A stretch of DNA of 64,000 nt from Desulfobacter postgatei 2ac9 (GTDB taxonomy: Bacteria > Desulfobacterota > Desulfobacteria > Desulfobacterales > Desulfobacteraceae): assembly GCF_000233695.2 (NCBI RefSeq), contig NZ_CM001488.1:2106403-2170402 (forward strand). Reading direction: 5' to 3'. Below are positions 35,476 to 42,063 of this stretch, piece after piece. The position numbers and the translations under genes are program-made. The notes below the pieces were generated by a model that saw only the letters and a list, made by a program, of their open reading frames with translations, did not search any database and was not told the origin of the DNA. Each line of letters begins with the position of its first letter. Within the stretch, counting starts at the first letter, position 1.

Positions 35476-35734
35476 ACTTGCAAAATGATGGCCCCGATTA
35501 TGGAAAAACTTGAAAAAGCGTATGAAGGCAAAGCACATATTGTTTTCATAGATGTATGGGAAAATCGGGACCAGGCCCCCCAGGTTCGGCATAAGGGCCA
35601 TCCCCACCCAGATCTTTTTTAACGAAAACGGTGAAGAAGTCTGGCGGCACGAAGGATTTCTGGACGAAAAAGCCATTGTTGATCGCCTGACAGAAATGGA
35701 GGTAGAACAACCTGAGTTTGGAAATAAGGAATAA
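35476..35734 (+). pseudogene. Thioredoxin-like gene, beheaded and frameshifted
   Basis: The frame from 35485 (MMAPIMEKLEKAYEGKAHIV, FIDVWENRDQAP) and the frame ending at 35734 (RFGIRAIPTQIFF, NGEEVWRHEGF) make one thioredoxin fold. They are joined by one extra C in the run at 35577-35582. Upstream, the frame reads DYTCKMMAP, so the second active-site Cys remains but the first Cys and the N-terminal strand are gone. Not expected to work as a disulfide enzyme. Confidence 0.75.
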
Positions 35735-35738
35735 ATTT

Positions 35739-36305
35739 ATGCTTGATTCTATATTTTTAACCGTGAATCAATGGATGACCGGCGGCCTTGCCCTGGCGGC
35801 GCCCGGATGCTTTATATGGGGCGTTATCAGTGTATTGTTCAGCCCATGCCATCTGGCATCCATCCCGCTAATTGTCGGGTATGTTCTCTGGAATGAAGGT
35901 AAAACTGCGGGGCGGATGATTTCAATCATCTCTGGAAAAGTAAAAATATTCAGACCGCTGGCAGACGGGAAGAGTGCTGCGATTTACATTTTCGGGCCTG
36001 GAGATACCTTTAGTTTCATGCCGCTGATTCACGGATCTTCTTACCCGGCCAGTGCAGAAGCGGTGGATGATGTTAAGGCGCTGGTGATGACACGGGAAAA
36101 ACTACACACTGTCATGAAGCAAAAACCGGAAATCGCTATTTTTTTACTGGAACATCTGTGCACGAGACTGCGGGAAGCCTTTAATCAGATCGAAAGGCTC
36201 TCCACAAAAGGTATACTTGGGAAGGGTAATATTGAAAAAGCCGGGTGGGCAAAATTGGCGATGACTTTAATTGATTTACCTGATCTGCAAGGAGTCAAAA
36301 AGTGA
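35739..36305 (+). CDS. Chimeric protein: CcdA N terminus joined to Crp-type sensor domain
   Basis: 188 aa. Residues 1-48 (QWMTGGLALAAPGCFIWGVI, then FSPCHLASIPLIVGY) are the start of a CcdA/DsbD-type thiol transporter, including its first Cys-containing span. From VLWNEGKTAGRMISIISGKVKIFRP the protein is a Crp/Fnr cyclic-nucleotide-type sensor domain with the long dimer helix (LLEHLCTRLREAFNQIERLS). It then ends in an unrelated 30-residue tail without the usual HTH. ATG at 35739 follows AAGGAA. The joining looks like a deletion that fused two neighbouring genes. The reading frame is intact, but function is doubtful. It sits right after the broken thioredoxin, a normal neighbour of ccdA. Confidence 0.75.
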   Translation: MLDSIFLTVNQWMTGGLALAAPGCFIWGVISVLFSPCHLASIPLIVGYVLWNEGKTAGRMISIISGKVKIFRPLADGKSAAIYIFGPGDTFSFMPLIHGSSYPASAEAVDDVKALVMTREKLHTVMKQKPEIAIFLLEHLCTRLREAFNQIERLSTKGILGKGNIEKAGWAKLAMTLIDLPDLQGVKK

Positions 36306-36805
36306 GAATCGGTATTGATATAAAACAACTCTATCGGGTGATTTGGCAAGGACCGGTGATTTTGCTGGCAGCCGTTATACTTAGCCTGCTTTCCAATGCA
36401 ATCAGACCGACCTCCTTGCCGCTTGTCGCTGACTGGTCTGTCCAGGGACGTATGACGACCGAAAGGGGAGAACCTCTCTCCATCGAACTTTCGGCAGCTA
36501 AACATCTTTTTGAAAAGAAGGCGGCTGTATTTATTGATGCCCGTGATTCTATCCAGTATGGGGAGGGGCATATCCAGGGGGCGCGCAACCTGCCATGGCA
36601 CAATGTTGATGACCTGTTTATGAGTGTTATGCAGGATATTTCCCATGATACACCGATTATTACCTATTGCGACGGAGAGACCTGCAACTTAAGCCACGAT
36701 CTTGCCCTGTTTCTGAAAGATATGGGATTTGCCCATGTCAACGTGCTGGTGAACGGGTGGACACTATGGATAGAAAACGGTCTTCCCACCCAGGAGGGGG
36801 AGTGA
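36302..36805 (+). CDS. Membrane-anchored rhodanese-domain protein
   Basis: A 167-aa protein. An N-terminal membrane span (VILLAAVILSLLSNAI) is followed by one rhodanese domain: FIDARDSIQYGEGHIQGARNLPW and the active-site loop YCDGETCNLSHDLA with the catalytic Cys. Thus a sulfur-carrying domain faces one side of the membrane. GTG start with AAGGAG before it; the start overlaps the stop of the chimeric gene by four bases. Tandem with the CDF-MauE fusion gene, it is likely in one transcript. Confidence 0.88.
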   Translation: MRIGIDIKQLYRVIWQGPVILLAAVILSLLSNAIRPTSLPLVADWSVQGRMTTERGEPLSIELSAAKHLFEKKAAVFIDARDSIQYGEGHIQGARNLPWHNVDDLFMSVMQDISHDTPIITYCDGETCNLSHDLALFLKDMGFAHVNVLVNGWTLWIENGLPTQEGE

Positions 36806-36825
36806 CAGAAAAAGGAATAAGCACA

Positions 36826-38364
36826 ATGATACATAAAGAGGACAAAGGCTGTGAGCATATAAGTGTAAGTGAAAAAGAGTTTTTTAAAACGGCTCCCCAC
36901 AACGAGGCCGGCCATTCAGAACAATGCTCAGGCCATCATCACCATGTTGATGTTGAAGAAACCAGTGGGACCAGGCTGCTGATTACCTTAGGTTTAAATC
37001 TAATCATCCCGGTGATTCAGGTTATTGCCGGAATGTTTGCCCACAGTATGGCTCTGGTTTCTGATGCCACACACAATTTCAGCGATTTCACAGCACTCCT
37101 TCTCTCTTATATTGCTTATAGAATCGGCCGCAAAGGACCAACTCTGCAGAACACATTCGGGTATCGCCGGGCTGAAATTATGGCGGCATTGCTGAATGTC
37201 ATCATCCTGGTAGGTGCCTGCCTCTTTATTTTATATGGCGCAATCCAAAGGTTTTTATCTCCTGAAGTCGTGTCAGGAAAAATAATCATATGGGCTGCAA
37301 TGGTCGGCATTGTGGGAAATGGTTTTTCCGCATGGCTTCTCCACCGGGATGCAAAACACAATTTGAATGTAAAAGGTGCCTTTCTGCACATGCTGGGAGA
37401 TTTTTTAACCTCTGTCGTTGTGATGATCAGTGGCATTGTGATGTTTTATAAACCCTGGTATTGGCTTGATCCGGTGTTATCTGTATTTATCGCCGTTTTC
37501 ATTCTCAAGAACTGTTGGGACATTTTTAAATCGTCAACAAAAATTTTGATGAACGCCACCCCGTCCGACATTGACTTAGAGGCTGTTCATGAAGCCCTTG
37601 TCAGCATTGATGGAATTAAAAGTGCCCATTACCTTCATGCCTGGCCCGTCAGTTCATCGGGAATCTACTTTTCCTGCCACCTGGTTGTTAAGGACCAGAT
37701 GCTTACGGAAATAGAGAAATTATCCAAAAGTATCCGCCACATGATTTTTCACAAATTCGGCATTGATCATCCGGTGCTGCAGTTTGAGACTGAACTCTGC
37801 GGGGGCGGAACACTGCTGTGTGAGACGTTTGCTGCCAAAACAAAGGGGAAAAAAGTGGATCAGCAGAACCGAATCAGCATAAATAAAGGGAACAACGGTT
37901 CCAATGATCAGCCAAAGGCGAAAATAGGCCCAAAGACCTATGGATATTTATATCATATAGCAAGAATGGTACTTGGCGTTATTTTTATCTATGCGAGTTT
38001 GGATAAAATTATCCATCCACAGGCCTTTGCCCAGGCAGTATTCAACTATCAGCTCCTGCCAGATTCATTTATCAACCTGACGGCACTCATACTTCCATGG
38101 CTTGAGCTTATTTTGGGCTGCTGCCTGATTTTCAACCGATGGATGCCCGGAACTTCAGTTATTTCAATAACGCTGCTGACACTCTTTATGGCTGCAATCC
38201 TGTTTAATCTTTCCCGGGGACTGGATATCAGCTGCGGTTGCTTTTCAACAAACCCAGAGGAAGGCTCAATGAATCGCCTCACCCTGATCCGGGATGCGTC
38301 CTTCCTGATACCGGCCATTTATCTTGTATTTATGAGCCTTTTTAAAAATAATGGAAAAAATTAA
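36826..38364 (+). CDS. CDF cation-efflux protein fused to a MauE/DoxX-like membrane domain
   Basis: 512 aa. Residues about 1-45 are charged with a His cluster (GHHHHVDVEE). Residues 50-330 are a CzcD-type cation diffusion facilitator: HSMALVSDATHNFSDFTALLLSYIA carries the metal-site HxxxD, LHMLGDFLTSVVVMISG carries the second HxxxD, and a cytosolic domain follows. After a linker (about 350-375) a four-span domain (RMVLGVIFIYASLDKIIHP, LPWLELILGCCLIF, CGCFST) matches MauE/DoxX-like proteins that accompany thiol-redox systems. ATG at 36826 follows AAAGGAA; a GTG at 36802 with AGGAGG before it and overlapping the rhodanese stop is also possible. Confidence 0.85.
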   Translation: MIHKEDKGCEHISVSEKEFFKTAPHNEAGHSEQCSGHHHHVDVEETSGTRLLITLGLNLIIPVIQVIAGMFAHSMALVSDATHNFSDFTALLLSYIAYRIGRKGPTLQNTFGYRRAEIMAALLNVIILVGACLFILYGAIQRFLSPEVVSGKIIIWAAMVGIVGNGFSAWLLHRDAKHNLNVKGAFLHMLGDFLTSVVVMISGIVMFYKPWYWLDPVLSVFIAVFILKNCWDIFKSSTKILMNATPSDIDLEAVHEALVSIDGIKSAHYLHAWPVSSSGIYFSCHLVVKDQMLTEIEKLSKSIRHMIFHKFGIDHPVLQFETELCGGGTLLCETFAAKTKGKKVDQQNRISINKGNNGSNDQPKAKIGPKTYGYLYHIARMVLGVIFIYASLDKIIHPQAFAQAVFNYQLLPDSFINLTALILPWLELILGCCLIFNRWMPGTSVISITLLTLFMAAILFNLSRGLDISCGCFSTNPEEGSMNRLTLIRDASFLIPAIYLVFMSLFKNNGKN

Positions 38365-38382
38365 TTCAAGGAGATTTAGAAG

Positions 38383-38757
38383 ATGAGTGATCTGAATTCG
38401 TTATTAAAAGATATGGATTTTAAATTTTTAAGTTCCGGCGAACACGGCATGACTATCGAAGGAATGCGTAAGGTGCTTGGCAACGATCATTTTGTATTTC
38501 TTGATGTCCGGACAGATGAGGAGGTGAAATATCTCTCTTTTCCCTTTGCCCTGCATATTCCAATGAATGAACTTCCAGACAGGCTTGGCGAGGTACCGAA
38601 AGACAAATTCATTATTCCATTCTGTTCTTCGGTATTCCGAGGGGCTTTGGTATATATTTACCTGAGGGCCAATGGATATGAGGAAGTAAAGGGGCTTACA
38701 GCATCTTCAGAGGATATGGCTGCGACCTTCAAACCCGGCCCCCTGGCTAAGATGTAA
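38383..38757 (+). CDS. Cytosolic rhodanese-domain protein
   Basis: A 124-aa single rhodanese domain. FVFLDVRTDEEVKYLSFPFALHIPMNEL is the N-terminal signature. The active-site loop is FCSSVFRGA with the catalytic Cys at about residue 86. No signal or membrane span. AAGGAG precedes its ATG, 18 bases after the CDF-MauE gene, so it is in the same operon as the anchored rhodanese and the fusion protein. It probably carries sulfane sulfur. Confidence 0.88.
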   Translation: MSDLNSLLKDMDFKFLSSGEHGMTIEGMRKVLGNDHFVFLDVRTDEEVKYLSFPFALHIPMNELPDRLGEVPKDKFIIPFCSSVFRGALVYIYLRANGYEEVKGLTASSEDMAATFKPGPLAKM

Positions 38758-38773
38758 TGTAATGAAACCGGTG

Positions 38774-38814
38774 TACCGGCAACCGAAAAAACCGGGCCTG
38801 CCGGTATATTTTTT
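38774..38814 (+). terminator. Rho-independent terminator after the rhodanese operon
   Basis: TACCGGCA at 38774 pairs with TGCCGGTA at 38799 and is followed by a T-rich stretch (TATTTTTTAT). It lies between the rhodanese stop and the TauE gene. Confidence 0.65.
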
Positions 38815-38834
38815 ATGATACGGACACAAAAAAA

Positions 38835-39635
38835 ATGGCATCTAATATTCTAATCATCAGTCTGCTTTCATTTGTATTGAGTTTTATTTTTGCTCTGGGA
38901 GGTGTCGGAGCTGCCGTTATTCTTATTCCCGCTCTGTCCTGGGTTGGTGTCCCCTTTAATCTTGCCCGTCCCACCGGGCTTTTTGTCAATTGTGTGAGTA
39001 TGCTCGGGGCGACGTGGTCTAATTTCAGGGAAAAAAAACTTGACGTGAAATTAGGTCTTCCAATTATTGCATCGTCAATTGTCATGGCCCCGGTGGGAGC
39101 CTGGGCCGGTCACTTTCTACCCACCCAGACCCTGCTTTTATCTTTTATCGTTTTTTTGTTCTTTTCCGGGTCTATGATGATATTTTTTAAAGGCTCAAAA
39201 TATGCAGATCAGTACCGGGAAGATCGTCCCCTTGCAGGCCCCCTTTGTGTTGGTACACTGGCCGGAATTGTATCAGGGCTTCTTGGCGTTGGCGGAGGTG
39301 GAATCATTTCTCCCCTGATGCTGGTCCAGGGCTTTAACCCCAAAAAAGTGGCCATGGTGACTGCCCTTTCAGTACCATTTTCATCTTTCTCTGCGTTTAT
39401 CACCTACGCTGCCATGGGATCGGTGTCCAGCAAAATACTTATTTTTGCAGGGCTGGCTGGCTGGTTTGGAGGGTATCTTGGTACCAAAGTGATGCAAAAA
39501 AAGATGAAGCCACAAAGTGTTAAACGCCTATTAGGCGGTGTCCTAATACTTATTGGAATTAAATCTTTATGGTCTATGGGTTTAACCGGTATTTTGCAAA
39601 ATATGGGAGAGATTAAAGCATATTTAAGATCTTAA
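38835..39635 (+). CDS. TauE/SafE-family anion exporter
   Basis: A 266-aa membrane protein with about eight spans and the family's repeated halves. The first has FALGGVGAAVILIPALSWVGVP and the second has GIVSGLLGVGGGGIISPLML. Such proteins export sulfite, sulfoacetate or related sulfur anions. It follows two rhodanese genes but is separated from them by a likely terminator; a sulfur-related role is in keeping with the area. No clear ribosome site; ATG at 38835 gives the normal N terminus. Confidence 0.88.
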   Translation: MASNILIISLLSFVLSFIFALGGVGAAVILIPALSWVGVPFNLARPTGLFVNCVSMLGATWSNFREKKLDVKLGLPIIASSIVMAPVGAWAGHFLPTQTLLLSFIVFLFFSGSMMIFFKGSKYADQYREDRPLAGPLCVGTLAGIVSGLLGVGGGGIISPLMLVQGFNPKKVAMVTALSVPFSSFSAFITYAAMGSVSSKILIFAGLAGWFGGYLGTKVMQKKMKPQSVKRLLGGVLILIGIKSLWSMGLTGILQNMGEIKAYLRS

Positions 39636-39674
39636 CGCACTGTACCCTCTGCTAAAACCAAAAATCGTTAAGTA

Positions 39675-39743
39675 TCAGACGGCAAATAACGTCAATTCAC
39701 CGCGCCGTGCATCCGCATGCTGGATCGTCACCTGGATCTTGAT
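39675..39743 (-). pseudogene. Orphan 3' end of an RNase R-family gene
   Basis: Minus-strand codons read IKIQVTIQHADARRGELTLFAV and stop. The intact ribonuclease gene at 42064-44043 ends almost identically (Q for E). The DNA differs at roughly one base in eight, so this is not a fresh copy. Only about 22 codons remain. Confidence 0.8.
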
Positions 39744-40055
39744 CACCGAAATTTCATGCAATCGCCCTGGGATAAACGTTGACATGTATTTTTCCAGGCG
39801 ATAGATTTGTACATACAACTCAATTGACCATATCGGCAGACATCAATCCCTGCCGGACAGCATGAAGGAGAAAAAGCGATGAGCAATCCGACTGCCCCGG
39901 CCATGACCATCTGCTTACCGGACCTCCTGCCGCCTGAACAACAATTTCTTCCAGGCATCCGCAGGGCCCCGGACAGAGCGTTTCGCCTGACGAGGTGTTT
40001 GATGCCGGTGTTGCCAAACGGAGAGAAACCACTTTGAAGAAAAAGGACATTGCAG
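39744..40055. other. Gap with possible gene debris
   Basis: No confident gene. A 53-codon frame on the plus strand from ATG 39879, with AAGGAG before it, has no recognisable fold. In another plus frame a charged stretch (SPDEVFDAGVAKRRETTLKK) before 40056 looks protein-like but has no start, and may be a remnant. Confidence 0.3.
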
Positions 40056-40515
40056 ATGAAAACAAAGTTGCAGAGCACAAGGGTATTTTTTTTAGGTCTG
40101 TTGTTATTTTTTGCATCAGCTCCGGCGGGGGCGACAACTTTGGAGCTTTTTGATGCAGTTTTTAATCTTGATGGGACAAAATATGCCCTGGGAGATTCCG
40201 ATTCCCTCCCTGCAAATTTTACTATGGACGAGAGTGCCTTTGACTCTTTGAGCGGACTTGGAACCTTGAGTATTAATTTTTCTCCAGGAACTGCCGGGGA
40301 CTACTACATAGGCGGTTTTTTCGACCATGAAATAACAAAAGAAGAAAATTATAATGTTTCAGACGAAACAGGAGAGGCGATAGGTACACCGGTGGCTCGA
40401 CAGTCCTGGGAAATCGACGAGCCGGGATATTTTTTGGGAGATATCTACGACAATCTACTGAACGGGACGTTGGACAATCAAATATTTGGTGGCGCTACAA
40501 TTGAGAACGATGTCT
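40056..40515 (+). CDS. PEP-CTERM protein, 5' exon (split by group II intron)
   Basis: The N-terminal 153 codons of a secreted PEP-CTERM protein. It has a signal peptide (FFLGLLLFFASAPAGATT), then an acidic beta-rich domain with no known fold. Read without splicing, the frame stops six codons after the intron boundary (at 40526). Joining base 40515 to 41447 restores the frame (one base plus CC gives a Ser codon) and gives a 238-aa protein with the sorting signal on the second exon. ATG at 40056 was chosen from the signal-peptide fit. Confidence 0.75.
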
Positions 40516-41446
40516 GTATGCCGTAACAACTGTAGTTCTAACAGGTTAAAGTCCTGAAGGAGGAATTGTCCGTACGCCTTCTTAGCACCGGGAAGCAGCG
40601 TCTGGGTAACCAGAGGTTGTAAGTTTCTTATGGGCAAAGATGCAGGCCGTAACGAAAGTGAACCTATATGTAGCCTCGTCAACTAATTGAAGATGCCGAC
40701 CTTTTGGACATCAAGGGAAGGCCGTAGTGCCTGGGAGTAGAAAACGGAAATCCTTTCAGGTGATCTTCCGGGGTAGCAGGGATGGCATGTATCGGAAGAA
40801 TTGCAGTGCAGTGCGGGAGACCCAATGCGGTTACGGTGAAGGGCCGTTAACTGATGGATATAAGGAGATCCGAAATTCCATGGGGCTGTATTGGGAGTCG
40901 GAGGGGTTCATAGTACCGATTGAGGCTGAGGGACAACATAACCCCGGCCAAGGAAAGGGACCCTACTTTGTTCACGTAACTAACGAGCGGAGGATCAGGA
41001 GATTGCAATATGCTACTAACTCCGGATAGGATCAGGACGCTTCAGAGGAAGCTCTATTGTAAGGCCAAGCAGGAACCGGATTTTCGTTTCTATTCTTTAT
41101 ATGACAAGGTCTACCGGGCTGACATCCTTGGTCATGCCTATCGCCTTGCCCGGGCAAACAAAGGTGCACCTGGAATAGATGGTGTCAGCTTTAAGTCCAT
41201 AGAGAAGGATGGAGGGGAAATCAAATTTGTGCAAAAGTTGGAATCCCAACTTACGCAAAGTGGAAAAGGGCGCAAGCCTTACAGTGAAGAACATCGGAAA
41301 GCCGTGTACGGGAGAACCGTATGCACGGTTTGATGAGGGAGCATTGAGGATGCAAGGCCTTTGGAACACGTAGTAGCCGCGTGCGGCAAGGCGTCTCGAA
41401 TATAAAAAGGGCTGAAGAAACCGGCCGAATCAGTGCTCTACTCTAC
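40516..41446 (+). mobile_element. Group II intron, 931 bp, with gutted maturase
   Basis: 5' end GTATG and 3' end TAC at 41444-41446. IBS1 GATGTCT (40509-40515, just before the cut) can pair over seven bases (one G-U) with GGACATC at 40706-40712, a fitting EBS1. Domain V is visible at about 41297-41331: GAAAGCCGTGTACGG, loop GAGA, ACCGTATGCACGGTTT. A partial reverse-transcriptase ORF lies at 41010-41333. Splicing at these ends restores the PEP-CTERM frame. The element cannot move by itself as its reverse-transcriptase core is gone. Confidence 0.8.
41010..41333 (+). pseudogene. Group II intron maturase, reverse-transcriptase core deleted
   Basis: The first 75 codons match the start of intron-encoded reverse transcriptases ([20 protein letters not shown], then [15 protein letters not shown]). 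The frame then runs straight into the 3' structural part of the intron ([13 protein letters not shown] is domain V read as protein). The palm with the YADD motif, domain X and any endonuclease are absent, so about 350 codons have been deleted in frame. Confidence 0.85.
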
Positions 41447-41703
41447 CCATGGCCATGGGCTGGAACTTAACCCTGGGGAATGAACGCTATACCGCAACGG
41501 TTGATTTTGTTTTGAATCATACGGCACCAACTTCGGGTTTCTACCTTGTTCACAGGGATCCAGATAGTGAGTACAGCATTTATCTTTCCAGCGAGTTGAC
41601 CATTGTCCCGGAACCTGGGACTTTATTGCTCATGGGGTGTGGTTTAGCTGGTCTGGCGCTGTTTGGCAGGCGGCAAAACTGGACAGACAAAAAGAACAGC
41701 TGA
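41447..41703 (+). CDS. PEP-CTERM protein, 3' exon
   Basis: Second exon of the split gene. It encodes NLTLGNERYTATVDFVL, a YLVHRDPDSEYSIYLSS strand region and the PEP-CTERM sorting signal IVPEPGTLLLMGCGLAGLALFGRRQ: the VPEP motif, a hydrophobic span and a basic end. This tail directs proteins to an exosortase system; no exosortase gene is in this window. It would not be expressed as a secreted protein on its own, since it lacks a signal peptide. Confidence 0.8.
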
Positions 41704-42063
41704 CTGCCTAACAGGTTCTCCATATTCTCGTTTTTTTAAATGGACATTTAACAGGGACGGTTCGCCCTGAAGTATATCCGGACGAGTCTTATGTGAACAA
41801 AAATCACAGCAAGATTTTGTGTGGTATTACGTGTCCTTTCGGTAAGCATGCGTGAGTTAAATTATAACTCCTTGAAATTAAAATAACTGATTTCAAGGAG
41901 CGCGTTATATTTCAACGCTTTTGTCAACAAAAAAATGACGTTTTTATAAAAAAATGCTATCGGAGTTATGTTGCAAAAACCTAACCGGACATTACTGATT
42001 TTTCAAACACGGTCTAAGATATTGTTCACGCCCTCTGGGGTGGGGAAAACAACTAATGAAGCC
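41704..42063. other. Convergent gap between PEP-CTERM and ribonuclease genes
   Basis: About 360 bases with no gene. It contains an 11-bp perfect inverted repeat (listed separately). No promoter close to consensus was found. Confidence 0.5.
41868..41900. terminator. 11-bp perfect inverted repeat, possible bidirectional terminator
   Basis: CTCCTTGAAAT (41868-41878) and ATTTCAAGGAG (41890-41900) with an 11-base A/T-rich loop. It sits midway between two convergent genes. T-runs on either side are weak, so a terminator role is only likely, not shown. Confidence 0.4.

Noticed and set aside
40727-41029. 100-codon plus-strand ORF inside the group II intron
   Set aside because: It lies in the structural RNA part of the intron; the codons do not form a known protein.
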